64,000 bases of DNA from RGIG3178 sp963674495 (GCA_963674495.2 CAXXLG010000001.1:434001-498000), one strand, 5' to 3'; shown: positions 45,301 through 54,063, counted from the stretch's first letter. Program-made: numbers and translations. The notes: generated by a model from the sequence alone, not told the origin.

Positions 45301-46242
45301 GTGAACGCGCTGCCCAAATGGAAAGGCCACCTCAACAAACGTATTGTGCTTTTACCTTCGCCATGTGGCACACACAACGCCGTTAATTCTTTGGACAGCG
45401 CAATGCTCGTGCTGGCGCTGATGGTGTGCGAACAGGCCCTTGGAGATTGGGGCGAATGGGGGTTGTCAAAACGCGCTAGAATGCTGTGGCGTGCAACGGA
45501 TTTTAACGCTTTATTCTGCCTGCGTCGCCGCTTGTTTGCCGAGGGCTGTGATGGATCAAACGGAGATTTGACAAAGATCTGCCATGAGCTGTATGCTTCT
45601 CAAGCAAGGATATTATCGTTTGTTGCGCTGGGATGCAATCAGGCAAAGGCCTCGCACTTAACGAACCTAAGGCGGCTGTATCGCAAAGGCGGTCTGTTTC
45701 ATAAGCCGTTGAGCGAACATGGCGCGCTTGAGGCATATTTGCTGCCCGTGCTGTTTCTGTTGGCACATCCGTATACATATGAGGGAAGGTTGATGCGTTG
45801 TGCCGTTTCGCAACAGCGCAAGCTGGCAAGACGAAGACGGCGGCCTTTGGCCATTGCCAAGACAAGCGGTACCGGTGTTGACAAAAATGGGCATATAAAG
45901 GAATATGGTATGCGGTCCATGGCGCGAAATCCCAAAGCGCAGGTGGAGGATGTCGCTGTGGCATATGCGGCGGCGTTAACTGCACCGTTTGACGAATGTG
46001 AAGCATATGATACGCTATGTGAGATGGAGCGGTACGGATTGCGAGGCGATCTTGGGTTTTTCGATGCGCTGTATTTTGATGCAAACGGAGTGGGAAAGCC
46101 GGCGAGGGAATACGTCACCGCACACCAGGGATACGTGTTGATGGCGGCGACGAATGTTGTGACAAACGGACAGTTGACAAGGTGGGCCGCGCGCGCCACG
46201 CCCGTTGCAGCGGTGCTGCCCTGGTACGAATGTTGCCGTTGA
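42337..46242 (+). CDS. NdvB-like cyclic-glucan-synthase family membrane protein, short form with altered motifs
   Basis: This 1,301-residue protein starts with ATG 42337 behind AAGGAG. The order matches cyclic beta-1,2-glucan synthases: an N-terminal region, two membrane helices (about residues 355-405), a GT84-like domain (about 425-720), more membrane helices (about 720-790 and 850-900), TTPTDIGMALL (about 950), and a glycoamylase-like domain ending at HQGYVLMAATN. It stops where full-length enzymes continue into a GH94 phosphorylase domain. In the transferase part the expected D-x-D reads GGD (about 560-562) and the SHDLLEG-type motif reads SYHFVEG (658-664). It may therefore be a non-catalytic paralogue or a divergent enzyme. 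Confidence 0.75.
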   Translation: MQGQRDPNQSEPMDITAALKEVAAQKTVWAKVSLCPPLTAYALNALKRQKHTQHRVNIGTKWLLDSAEEVQLLIEGMQTYPPMRLPVLRGGAFAGQPRIYAIMAVCAIFYEGKINESVMKRALSDFQAYRELNICEVEQAQRCMKWVLLDLVGKSALALIDRMQTYEGAHREAKRIDREQGADQRVRFATMAGRIAYAAQLQRSLVYAAQDRFVHYSIVSSQALRMSPMDTNRAERREALLKQREIKNILFSLDTMRSMDDPSLFLTTHPAINMLEGQNEYAALDDASKAHIRSFTRRIAHRASILESDVVRIALRLCGDEGKMQLLSTLWEDNKPLCTALGIRFYNRRRWAGRFAVFLQWVTPAALSAVYVYSGIVQKAVLLEVLGGFLFGFVVLHACACQLFERLLPCFVKPVQLPRFESVPQDTKTVVVIPAMVETREQIDKHFWRLQVQSQAFGQAVQFILCCDFPKSGLKEDKLGADLTVYGTRCARKLNGTNDNRFAFVTRARTYVRKQGAWMGLDRERGALMALNSALLGRRDSVSVHGAQLAFGVRYVLVLGGDAFMPSGEAQRLMCTMAHPQNAQYALMQPRLVTSAESLSQTPLARLYAKPGMTIAQETRHDCAMDLHGFGVYQGVGLYDIRRFVRAVRHLPQQRLLSYHFVEGALANSVLVTDVQAVCTFADRYSAYSKQMHRRIRGTWQMLPLVLKRMRDDEGNRIVLMLHQRLWVMNRILMTLVTLSTTQLLAIATFSVLPFWTYFIMALLPYACPLSVCLINTISVVWKREQVAEYTHRVCCHAYRWAADVALCPYDASISVDATVRALYRMAISKKKLMEWLTKQQARGGDAYTFAGYAWHMLPALLFNMLMVLFVFVNKPNLIWPILTVAAIWCISPLVAQSLDRHPKPKPAVHAAYWTRLCKQTYDYFRAITTSSARYLPPHSIRMDVENVMKYTTPTDIGMALLASACAQALGFVSAKEATGQMARLMDTVNALPKWKGHLNKRIVLLPSPCGTHNAVNSLDSAMLVLALMVCEQALGDWGEWGLSKRARMLWRATDFNALFCLRRRLFAEGCDGSNGDLTKICHELYASQARILSFVALGCNQAKASHLTNLRRLYRKGGLFHKPLSEHGALEAYLLPVLFLLAHPYTYEGRLMRCAVSQQRKLARRRRRPLAIAKTSGTGVDKNGHIKEYGMRSMARNPKAQVEDVAVAYAAALTAPFDECEAYDTLCEMERYGLRGDLGFFDALYFDANGVGKPAREYVTAHQGYVLMAATNVVTNGQLTRWAARATPVAAVLPWYECCR

Positions 46243-46254
46243 AGCAAGAATTTG

Positions 46255-46283
46255 TTGAAAAATGAAAAAACCTATACTATAAT
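46255..46283 (+). promoter_or_regulatory. SigA-type promoter for tig
   Basis: TTGAAA (46255-46260) and TATAAT (46278-46283) have an exact 17-bp spacer, 61 bp before the trigger factor start. Confidence 0.85.
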
Positions 46284-46344
46284 GCTAATCTGATTGTATT
46301 GGTGTATAATGAAGCACAAAGATATCTGGAGGTTGTTGAAACTG

Positions 46345-47898
46345 ATGCAGACCGTGATGCAAAAACAAGAGAAGAGCACCGTCCAAGTGAACGCAATTAT
46401 TCCCGCCGATGAGTTCAACCAGGCCATCGAGCGGGCCTATATACGTGAGCGCAACAAATTTACCCTACAGGGATTTCGTAAGGGCCGTGCGCCGCGCAAG
46501 ATGGTTGAACGGGTATACGGCGCGGATACGTTCTATGATGGCGCTGTGGACGATTTGGCACCTGGTGTTTTGGAAAAAGCGTGCGAAGAACATGCGCTGG
46601 AACTCGTTGGCAGGCCGTCGCTGACCGTAGAACATGCACAAGAGGGCGAAGACCTGAAATTAACATTTACCTTTGCTGTATATCCCGAGGTAAAACTGGG
46701 AGAATACAAGGGGCTTTCCGTGAAGCGGGTCGTACCCGAAATCACGCCCCAACAGATACTGTCTGAGCTTGAAAAGGAACGGGAAGCAAGGGCGCGCTAC
46801 GTCGAAGTGGATCGGCCAATCGAACAGGGTGACCGTATCGTATTGGATTATAAGGGCAAGGTAGGCGACAATTACTTCGAGGGTGGAACGGCTGAGAAAG
46901 GCCAATTGGATATTGGGAGCAATCAGTTCATCCCCGGGTTCGAGGATTCTATGGTGGGTATATCCAAGGGCGTATGGCGCGACATCAGCGTCACATTCCC
47001 AGATGATTACCAGGCCGAGGAACTCAAGGGAAAACAGGCTGTCTTTGAAGTATGCGTACACGAGATCCGCGAAAAGGAATTGCCCGAAATAGACGACGAT
47101 TTAGCAAAGGACGCGTCGGAATTCGATACGCTGGATGAATGGAAAGCGGACATCGAAAAGAAGATGATGGATCAAGCGCAACGACAGGCTCAAACGGCGA
47201 TGCAGAACGAAGTACTTGAGCAGACGGTGCAAAATGCTACGTTTGAGCTTCCGGACGCTTTGGTCGATTCCCAGGTGGACAACATCATACGCGACTATGC
47301 TACGCGCTTGTCTTATCAGGGCGTTCGCTTGGAAGATTATATGGGCTACGCCGGTGTCACCATGGATCAGATGCGCGCCGATGTGCGCGAGGAAGCGGCA
47401 CGCCGTGTCAGCAACCAATTGGTGCTCGATGAGATCACAAAGGTAGAGAGTATTGTGGCAACGGTGGAAGAGGTGGACGGGCGCATCGCTGAGTTGGCGC
47501 AACAGTACGAGCAAACGCTTGAAGAGTTTCAAAAGCGGGTCACTGAGCAAGACAGGCACCATATGGAAGAGGATGTTGCCATTGGAAAAACGCTGAAGTT
47601 TCTACTGGATCATGCCGATTTAGTTGATGAAAAGGTCGAGAAGACCAAGTCAACGGCAGCAAAGGCGAAGCCAAAGGCAACAAAGGCCAAGCCGACTGAG
47701 GCGAAATCCAAGTCTGCTTCAGGCGAAAAAGCCGAAGCGGCGGCCGGAAAATCCAAAACTTCGGGCAAAACAAAGACTACGGCGTCAAAGGGAAAGAACG
47801 CTGACGTCAAAGCCAAGGATACGGCATCTACAGCGAAAAAAACCGAAGTCAAGAGAAAATCAACCGCAGCAAAAGAAAATACGGATGAAAACAAATAG
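46345..47898 (+). CDS. tig: Trigger factor with long Lys/Ala-rich C-terminal tail
   Basis: This 517-residue protein starts at ATG 46345; GGAGG lies 12 bases upstream, and a TTG at 46336 is possible but too close. The ribosome-binding domain has the signature GFRKGRAPRKMVERVYG. The FKBP-type domain (about residues 150-240) has DRIVLDYKGKVGDNYFEGG. The chaperone domain follows to about 430. The last 85 or so residues are an unusual tail of Lys, Ala, Thr and Ser repeats (KAKPKATKAKPTEAKSKSAS and similar), like histone H1 tails. Trigger factor folds nascent chains; the tail could bind rRNA or nucleic acid (inference). It precedes clpP-clpX as usual. Confidence 0.93.
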   Translation: MQTVMQKQEKSTVQVNAIIPADEFNQAIERAYIRERNKFTLQGFRKGRAPRKMVERVYGADTFYDGAVDDLAPGVLEKACEEHALELVGRPSLTVEHAQEGEDLKLTFTFAVYPEVKLGEYKGLSVKRVVPEITPQQILSELEKEREARARYVEVDRPIEQGDRIVLDYKGKVGDNYFEGGTAEKGQLDIGSNQFIPGFEDSMVGISKGVWRDISVTFPDDYQAEELKGKQAVFEVCVHEIREKELPEIDDDLAKDASEFDTLDEWKADIEKKMMDQAQRQAQTAMQNEVLEQTVQNATFELPDALVDSQVDNIIRDYATRLSYQGVRLEDYMGYAGVTMDQMRADVREEAARRVSNQLVLDEITKVESIVATVEEVDGRIAELAQQYEQTLEEFQKRVTEQDRHHMEEDVAIGKTLKFLLDHADLVDEKVEKTKSTAAKAKPKATKAKPTEAKSKSASGEKAEAAAGKSKTSGKTKTTASKGKNADVKAKDTASTAKKTEVKRKSTAAKENTDENK

Positions 47899-47954
47899 TA
47901 TAGGAAAGTCCCATTATGTGGGGACATACATTGTTACATTGGAGGGATGACGGC

Positions 47955-48539
47955 ATGAGTTTTGTGCCTATTGTGATTGAACAAACGAATCGGGGCGAAC
48001 GTAGCTTTGACATTTATTCAAGGCTGTTGCGGGATCGCATTGTGTTCTTAGACGGAGAGGTTGGAGACCACAGCGCCAGCATCGTTATCGCACAATTGCT
48101 GTTTTTGGAAGCGGAGGATCCCGACAAGGACATAATGTTCTATATCAACAGTCCTGGCGGATCTATAACGGCGGGCATGGCCATCTACGACACCATGCAG
48201 TACATCCGCTGTGATGTGAGCACCATCTGCATTGGCATGGCGGCGTCCATGGGCGCGTTTTTATTGGCGGCAGGCGCAAAGGGCAAACGCAAGATGCTGC
48301 CCAACGCGGAGATCATGATCCATCAGCCGTCGGGTGGCGCCAGCGGCGCGGCAACGGATATTGCCATTGTGGCGGAACGCATTGTACGACTTAAGAATAA
48401 ACTGAACCAGATCCTGGCAGATCGGACCGGCCAACCCGTAGAAAAAATTAGGGATGATGCCGAACGCGATTTCTACATGGAAGCGGAACAGGCCAAAGCA
48501 TATGGCCTTGTGGATGAAATCATCCAGCCGCGCCGCTGA
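47955..48539 (+). CDS. clpP: ATP-dependent Clp protease proteolytic subunit
   Basis: This 194-residue protein starts with ATG 47955 behind GGAGGGA. The catalytic triad is visible: Ser in GMAASMGAFLLAAG, His in IMIHQPSGG, and Asp in DAERDFYMEAEQA. INSPGGSITAGMAIYDTM forms the substrate strand. ClpP forms the tetradecameric peptidase used by ClpX, encoded 17 bp downstream. A small hairpin (GTCCC...GGGAC) lies between tig and clpP. Confidence 0.97.
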   Translation: MSFVPIVIEQTNRGERSFDIYSRLLRDRIVFLDGEVGDHSASIVIAQLLFLEAEDPDKDIMFYINSPGGSITAGMAIYDTMQYIRCDVSTICIGMAASMGAFLLAAGAKGKRKMLPNAEIMIHQPSGGASGAATDIAIVAERIVRLKNKLNQILADRTGQPVEKIRDDAERDFYMEAEQAKAYGLVDEIIQPRR

Positions 48540-48556
48540 GGCAGGAGGATACGAAT

Positions 48557-49828
48557 TTGTCCAAAATTGAGGACAGGAACAAATTAAAATGCACGTTTTG
48601 CGGTAAAACGCAGGATCAGGTGCGCCGGTTGGTGGCAGGGCCAGGTGTGTATATCTGCGATGAATGCATTGATCTTTGCAAGGAGATCATCGAAGAGGAT
48701 TTCGCGGACAATACCCCGATGGACCTGGAGGATCTGCCAAAGCCCAAACACATTATGAAAATCCTCAACGAGTATGTGATCGGCCAGGAAGAAGCAAAAA
48801 AGAGCATGTCGGTGGCGGTCTACAACCACTACAAGCGCGTGCTTTTCAAGAACAAAGCCAAGGACGACGATGTCGAACTGCAAAAGAGCAACATGGTCAT
48901 GCTGGGGCCTACGGGCTGCGGTAAAACCATGCTTGCGCAGACGCTTGCTAAGATATTGAACGTTCCATTTGCCATCGCTGACGCAACATCGCTGACTGAA
49001 GCCGGCTATGTGGGCGAGGATGTAGAGAACATCCTTCTAAAGCTCATTCAAGCGGCAGATTATGACATCGAACGGGCGGAAAAGGGCATCATCTATATTG
49101 ATGAGATCGATAAGATTGCTAGAAAAAGCGAGAATCCGTCCATCACACGCGACGTGTCCGGCGAAGGTGTGCAGCAGGCACTCCTGAAGATTTTGGAGGG
49201 CACGGTTGCATCCGTGCCGCCGCAGGGCGGACGCAAACATCCGCACCAGGAATTTATACAGATCGACACCACCAACGTGTTATTCATTGTGGGTGGGGCA
49301 TTTGACGGCATCGACAAGATCATTGAAACCCGCGTGGGTAAGAAGGTCATGGGATTCGGCGCGCAGATCAAAACCAAGGAAGAGAAAGAAATCGGCGAAA
49401 CGCTCAAACAGATCATGCCGGAGGATTTGCTCAGATACGGGTTGATCCCGGAATTTGTCGGAAGGTTGCCCGTGATCGTGACGCTGCATTCGTTGGATGA
49501 AAACGCACTGGTCAATATCCTGACCAAACCGCGAAACGCACTGGTGAAACAATACCAGCGATTATTCGAGATGGACGGGGTTCAGCTTACCTTCGAGCCG
49601 GCGGCGCTTCGGGAGATAGCCCGACAAGCGATTGATAGAAAAACGGGTGCGCGCGGCCTTCGGGCGATTTTGGAAACGTTGATGAAGGACGTGATGTACG
49701 AGATACCGTCCCGCAACGATGTGGCCGGATGTGTGATTACAAAGGATGTTGTGGTAAACAACACATCGCCGGGGCTATTGAAGAAGGCGGTCGAGCCCAA
49801 GCGGCTGGCTGTGGGCGAAGATGCCTGA
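48557..49828 (+). CDS. clpX: ClpX ATPase subunit of ClpXP
   Basis: This 423-residue protein starts with TTG at 48557 behind GCAGGAGG. The N-terminal zinc-binding domain has CTFCGKTQDQV and CDECIDLC. The AAA+ domain has Walker A GPTGCGKT, Walker B GIIYIDEIDKIA, a pore loop within EAGYVGEDVENI, and sensor-2 RKTGARGLRAILE. ClpX unfolds substrates for ClpP. The length and all motifs are standard. Confidence 0.97.
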   Translation: MSKIEDRNKLKCTFCGKTQDQVRRLVAGPGVYICDECIDLCKEIIEEDFADNTPMDLEDLPKPKHIMKILNEYVIGQEEAKKSMSVAVYNHYKRVLFKNKAKDDDVELQKSNMVMLGPTGCGKTMLAQTLAKILNVPFAIADATSLTEAGYVGEDVENILLKLIQAADYDIERAEKGIIYIDEIDKIARKSENPSITRDVSGEGVQQALLKILEGTVASVPPQGGRKHPHQEFIQIDTTNVLFIVGGAFDGIDKIIETRVGKKVMGFGAQIKTKEEKEIGETLKQIMPEDLLRYGLIPEFVGRLPVIVTLHSLDENALVNILTKPRNALVKQYQRLFEMDGVQLTFEPAALREIARQAIDRKTGARGLRAILETLMKDVMYEIPSRNDVAGCVITKDVVVNNTSPGLLKKAVEPKRLAVGEDA

Positions 49829-49838
49829 ATGACCATTT

Positions 49839-49872
49839 GCCTCCGCGGGGTCACTTCCCACGGAGGCTTTTT
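49839..49872 (+). terminator. Rho-independent terminator after clpX
   Basis: Arms GCCTCCG and CGGAGGC, with partial extension, enclose a loop of about 15 nt and are followed by five Ts. It separates clpPX from lon. Confidence 0.75.
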
Positions 49873-49901
49873 GTAGGATGCAAGCAAAAAGGAGGACAAA
49901 C

Positions 49902-52244
49902 ATGGAAAATTATCCCCTGTTGCCGTTGCGCGGGTTGACCGTGTTTCCATATATGTCGTTACACTTTGACGTAGGCAGGGATAAATCCGTTAAGGCCTTG
50001 ACGGCGGCAATGGCGCAGGAGCAGGAGATTGTACTATCCACCCAGCGCGATATAAGCGTGCAGGAACCCACCATCGACGATCTTTATCCCGTGGGAACGG
50101 TGTGCAGTATCAAACAGGTGCTGGCGCTGCCCGGCGATCATATTCGTGTGCTTGTAGAAGGGATTAAGCGCGCCAAAATCATTGAAATTTCACAGGAAGA
50201 ACCCTATCTGACCGCGCAGATCGATCCGATGGAGGAATACGAATGGGAGCGGGAATCGTCGTTGGAAATCGAAGCGACGATGCGTATATTGAGTGAGATG
50301 GTGGAGGAATTGGTCAGCGTATCAGGCAAGATCAACCGGGATACGCTGTTATCCATCGGCGCCATAGACAATCCAGGGCAGATGGCGGACGCCATCGCAT
50401 CCGAGGTGCTGCGTAAGCTGGAGGATAAGCAGCACATTTTGGAAATTGAGAATCCCATGGCGCGCATGGAAACGCTGATGGCCATCATGCGCCGCGAAAC
50501 CGAAGTGTTGCGTATCGAGAAGCGCATCAACCAGCGTGTACGCCGTTCCATCGATAAATCTCAGCGCGAATATTATCTGCGTGAGCAGATGAAGGCCATA
50601 CAAAAAGAGCTTGGCGAAAAGGACGTTGCCGTGGAGATGGATGAACTGCGCCAAAAGACGAAGGACATCCCCATGAGCGAACAGGCGCACGAGCGGGTCA
50701 ACAAGGAAATCGCACGGCTCAGCCGCATGCAGTCCTCTTCGCCCGAAGCGGTAGTATCGCGCACCTATATCGATACCGTGACAGAGCTGCCGTGGGGACA
50801 CAGTTCGGAGGATACGCTGGATATAGCGCATGCGCAGCAGATCCTCGACGAGGATCACTACGGCATGCGCAAAGTTAAGGAGCGCATTTTAGAATATCTA
50901 GCGGTGGCACAGCTTCGGGACGATCATAAGGGACCTATACTCTGTCTTGTCGGCCCGCCGGGTACGGGCAAGACGAGCATCGCACGTTCTGTTGCCCGCG
51001 CGCTGGGGCGTTCGTTTCACCGCATGTCGCTTGGCGGTGTGCACGACGAAGCGGAGATACGCGGACACCGTCGCACCTATATCGGGGCGATTCCAGGCGG
51101 TATTATGGAGGGCATCAGAAGCAGCGGTACCATGAATCCCGTATTCCTGATGGACGAGATCGACAAGCTATCACGGGATTTTCGAGGCGATCCGGCCAGC
51201 GCCATATTGGAGGTTCTGGATCCCGAGCAGAACAAGGCGTTCCGCGACCATTATCTTGACTTGGACTTCGATCTGTCACGGGTGTTGTTTATTACCACCG
51301 CCAACACGATCGATCCCATTGCGCGCCCGCTTTTGGACCGCATGGAGGTCATTGAGGTGCCATCGTATACGCCGCAGGAGAAACTGGGCATCGCGAAAAA
51401 CTTTTTAATGAAAAAACAGGCGGAGCAGCATGGGCTAAAATACGAAGCGGATATCTTACTACCCGACGATGCGCTGATGGAGATCATCCACGCCTATACG
51501 GCGGAGAGCGGCGTGCGTTCATTGGAAAGGCAGATGGCAACGATATGCCGTAAAGTAGCACGCCATATCGCATCGGGCGGTGAAAAACCAATAACCGTAC
51601 GCCGTGAGGACTTAGAAGAATACCTGGGCTTGGCGCGTGTGCACCACGAAGCAGCCAACCTCAATGCCAAGGTGGGCGTCGCCACCGGCCTTGCGTGGAC
51701 GGCGGTAGGCGGTACAACGCTGCAGATCGAAGTGGGCACAATGACGGGCACCGGCAAAATCGAGTTAACGGGGCAGTTGGGCGACGTGATGAAGGAATCG
51801 GCGTTGACTGCGGTCAATTATTTGCGCACTCATGCCCAGATGTTGGGATTGGACGAAACATTTCATCAGAACAACGATGTTCACATTCACATCCCCGAGG
51901 GGGCGACGCCCAAGGATGGCCCAAGTGCGGGCATCACGCTGGCAACCGCGGTACTATCCGCGTTGACAGGCCAACCGGTGCGCGGCGACATCGCCATGAC
52001 GGGAGAAATCACGCTGACCGGCCGTGTGTTGCCGGTGGGCGGCATACGGGAAAAGGTGCTAGCGGCACTGCGAGACGGTATTTATACAGTTGTCCTGCCG
52101 CGTGAAAACCGACGGGATTTGCAGGAGATCGATGAAGAGTTGCGTGAGAAGCTCGATGCCGTGCTGGTGAGCAGCATGGAGGATGTTATAAAGATTGCTT
52201 TGGTAAACGGGGGACAAAATGCGCATATCGAGGGTGGAGCTTAA
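49902..52244 (+). CDS. lon: ATP-dependent protease Lon (LonA type)
   Basis: This 780-residue protein starts with ATG 49902 behind AAAGGAGG. The N-terminal substrate-binding LAN domain begins YPLLPLRGLTVFPYMSLHFD. A coiled coil (about residues 180-290) leads to the AAA+ domain with Walker A GPPGTGKTSIAR and Walker B PVFLMDEIDKL. The protease domain has the catalytic Ser in PKDGPSAGITLATA and the Lys in the later GGIREKVLAAL segment. Lon degrades misfolded and regulatory proteins. It overlaps ysxC by 26 bp, as in Bacillus. Confidence 0.97.
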   Translation: MENYPLLPLRGLTVFPYMSLHFDVGRDKSVKALTAAMAQEQEIVLSTQRDISVQEPTIDDLYPVGTVCSIKQVLALPGDHIRVLVEGIKRAKIIEISQEEPYLTAQIDPMEEYEWERESSLEIEATMRILSEMVEELVSVSGKINRDTLLSIGAIDNPGQMADAIASEVLRKLEDKQHILEIENPMARMETLMAIMRRETEVLRIEKRINQRVRRSIDKSQREYYLREQMKAIQKELGEKDVAVEMDELRQKTKDIPMSEQAHERVNKEIARLSRMQSSSPEAVVSRTYIDTVTELPWGHSSEDTLDIAHAQQILDEDHYGMRKVKERILEYLAVAQLRDDHKGPILCLVGPPGTGKTSIARSVARALGRSFHRMSLGGVHDEAEIRGHRRTYIGAIPGGIMEGIRSSGTMNPVFLMDEIDKLSRDFRGDPASAILEVLDPEQNKAFRDHYLDLDFDLSRVLFITTANTIDPIARPLLDRMEVIEVPSYTPQEKLGIAKNFLMKKQAEQHGLKYEADILLPDDALMEIIHAYTAESGVRSLERQMATICRKVARHIASGGEKPITVRREDLEEYLGLARVHHEAANLNAKVGVATGLAWTAVGGTTLQIEVGTMTGTGKIELTGQLGDVMKESALTAVNYLRTHAQMLGLDETFHQNNDVHIHIPEGATPKDGPSAGITLATAVLSALTGQPVRGDIAMTGEITLTGRVLPVGGIREKVLAALRDGIYTVVLPRENRRDLQEIDEELREKLDAVLVSSMEDVIKIALVNGGQNAHIEGGA

Positions 52245-52797
52245 ACAAACAATATACCTGCCAGAGCAATATGCACCGCAGGGCCTGAGCGAGATGGCCG
52301 TGGTAGGGCGTAGCAATGCGGGCAAGAGCAGCCTGATCAACACGCTGTGTAACCGGAAGATTGCGCGGGTATCCCAACAACCCGGCAAGACGAGGAGTAT
52401 CAACGCCTATTTGATCAACGAGGCGTTTTTGCTGATGGATCTGCCCGGTTACGGGTATGCCAGGTGCAGCCAAAAGGAGCAGGCGCGGTGGGGGAACCTG
52501 ATAAACGGGTATTTCCAAAGAACGCAAATGCTGAAACATCTGCTTTTTTTATGTGATATACGTCACGATGCCAGCCAGGGAGATTTGATGATGGTGGATT
52601 GGCTGCAGCATTATGGCATTGCGTATACGCTGATTGCCACAAAGGCGGACAAGATCGCCAAGAGTAAGCGTGCTCAGTATTTGAATCGGCTTCGGAAGCA
52701 GGTGGGCAATCCACAGGCCCTGTGTTTTTCCGCGCTTGACGGTATGGGTAAGGAAGCACTGAGGGATCATATCGGACAAATATTGAGCATTTCATAA
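52219..52797 (+). CDS. ysxC: Ribosome biogenesis GTPase YsxC/EngB
   Basis: This 192-residue protein starts with ATG 52219 within the end of lon. G-motifs are GRSNAGKSSLINTL (G1), KTRSINAYLI (G2 region), MDLPGYGYA (G3) and ATKADKI (G4). YsxC assists 50S subunit assembly. The lon-ysxC order is conserved in Firmicutes. Confidence 0.95.
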   Translation: MRISRVELKQTIYLPEQYAPQGLSEMAVVGRSNAGKSSLINTLCNRKIARVSQQPGKTRSINAYLINEAFLLMDLPGYGYARCSQKEQARWGNLINGYFQRTQMLKHLLFLCDIRHDASQGDLMMVDWLQHYGIAYTLIATKADKIAKSKRAQYLNRLRKQVGNPQALCFSALDGMGKEALRDHIGQILSIS

Positions 52798-52805
52798 AAT
52801 ATATA

Positions 52806-52834
52806 TTGACAACGGGTGCAAAAACAAGTATGAG
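52806..52834 (+). promoter_or_regulatory. SigA-type promoter for the zinc-ribbon/acidic-tail gene
   Basis: TTGACA (52806-52811) is followed after 17 bp by TATGAG (52829-52834). Its position makes an ATG at 52841 nearly leaderless and favours the ATG at 52880. Confidence 0.55.
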
Positions 52835-52879
52835 TAGTATATGTTAAAATCATTGCCTCAAGGTGGGATTCATACTGCG

Positions 52880-53293
52880 ATGAAATTACCGAAATGTCCT
52901 CGTTGTGAATTGAATTATATGCGTCCGGATGAAAGTCTTTGCGATGTGTGCAAACGTGAATTGGGCAAAAAGCACATCAAGGAAGAATCCTTTGAAATCT
53001 GTCCGTCCTGCAACGAACGCCTCGTCGAACCGGGAGAGGAGCTTTGCAAGATTTGCCTTCGCGATGCGTTGCGCCTAGAAGACGCAGAGCTTTTGGATGA
53101 TGATGAAGATGAGGAAAAGGATGGAGCGGATGCTGATCTGGAGGAAGAGGATGAGATTGATCCGAAGGAGTTAGAGGATATCGACCCTTTGGATGATGAG
53201 ATTCCCGAAGATGATCTGTCGGAAATCGACTCTGAATTTGCCGAAGAGGAGGAGACGGATGACTGCGATGAAGAGGATGGAGAAGACGGTTGA
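52880..53293 (+). CDS. Small double zinc-ribbon protein with acidic tail
   Basis: This protein has about 137 residues; ATG 52880 is chosen because AAGGTGGGA precedes it and the promoter lies just before 52841. The N-terminal half has four C-x2-C pairs (CPRC, CDVC, CPSC, CKIC), forming two rubredoxin-like zinc knuckles. The remaining 65 or so residues are almost entirely Asp and Glu (for example DDDEDEEKDGADADLEEED). Acidic tails of this kind mimic nucleic acid or bind basic proteins. I do not recognise a named family. Confidence 0.65.
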   Translation: MKLPKCPRCELNYMRPDESLCDVCKRELGKKHIKEESFEICPSCNERLVEPGEELCKICLRDALRLEDAELLDDDEDEEKDGADADLEEEDEIDPKELEDIDPLDDEIPEDDLSEIDSEFAEEEETDDCDEEDGEDG

Positions 53294-53332
53294 TCAAAGA
53301 GCAGTAAAGGCTGTTCGTGTGGGGGAAAAGGA

Positions 53333-54040
53333 ATGGCCATTTATGCGATAGCAGATTTGCATCTATCACATGCCCAACCAAAAAGCATGGATATATTCGG
53401 AGCTTTATGGGAGAATCATTGGCAACGAATCGAAAAAGCATGGAATGGTAGCGTTTCACAGGATGATTTGGTGTTGATCCCCGGCGACATCAGTTGGGCG
53501 ATGCATGTGGAATCCGCGCGTGTCGATCTCAACGCAATCGGCGCTCTGCCGGGAAAGAAACTGATTTTACGCGGCAACCACGATTATTGGTGGAGTTCGC
53601 TGGCCAAAGTGCGCGGCGTATTGGGGCAGGGAATGTATGCGCTGCAAAACGATTGCTTCCTATACCAAGGGTATGCCGTGTGTGGCACGCGTGGATGGGT
53701 GGTGCCGGGCCAAAATTCATTTGGACCGGAGGATCAGAAGCTATATTTTAGGGAAGTTGGGCGGTTAAAATTATCGCTGGAAGCGGCGGCTAAATGCGGC
53801 GCACCCAACGCGCTGGTCATGATGCACTTTCCGCCACTAAACGATAGGCGCGAGGACAACGGTTTTACCGAACTGTTCAAAGCCTACGGCATCAAAAGGG
53901 TCATCCATGGGCATCTACACGGGGCTGCTTTAGACCATGCATTTGAGGGTGAGCATGAAGGTGTGCGATATGAAATCGTATCGTGTGACCATTTGGAATT
54001 CGTTCCCAAATGCATCATATCAGACGCGGAATTGACATAG
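53333..54040 (+). CDS. Calcineurin-like metallophosphoesterase
   Basis: This 235-residue protein starts with ATG behind GGAAAAGGA. All five metallophosphoesterase motifs are present: IADLHLS, LIPGDISWA, LRGNHDYWW, VMMHFPP and VIHGHLHGAAL. The protein is cytosolic (no signal peptide). The C-terminal VSCDHLEFVPK closes the domain. The substrate is unknown; relatives are annotated as Ser/Thr phosphatases or phosphohydrolases. Confidence 0.9.
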   Translation: MAIYAIADLHLSHAQPKSMDIFGALWENHWQRIEKAWNGSVSQDDLVLIPGDISWAMHVESARVDLNAIGALPGKKLILRGNHDYWWSSLAKVRGVLGQGMYALQNDCFLYQGYAVCGTRGWVVPGQNSFGPEDQKLYFREVGRLKLSLEAAAKCGAPNALVMMHFPPLNDRREDNGFTELFKAYGIKRVIHGHLHGAALDHAFEGEHEGVRYEIVSCDHLEFVPKCIISDAELT

Positions 54041-54063
54041 GAAACATTGATGTATCCATAGCG

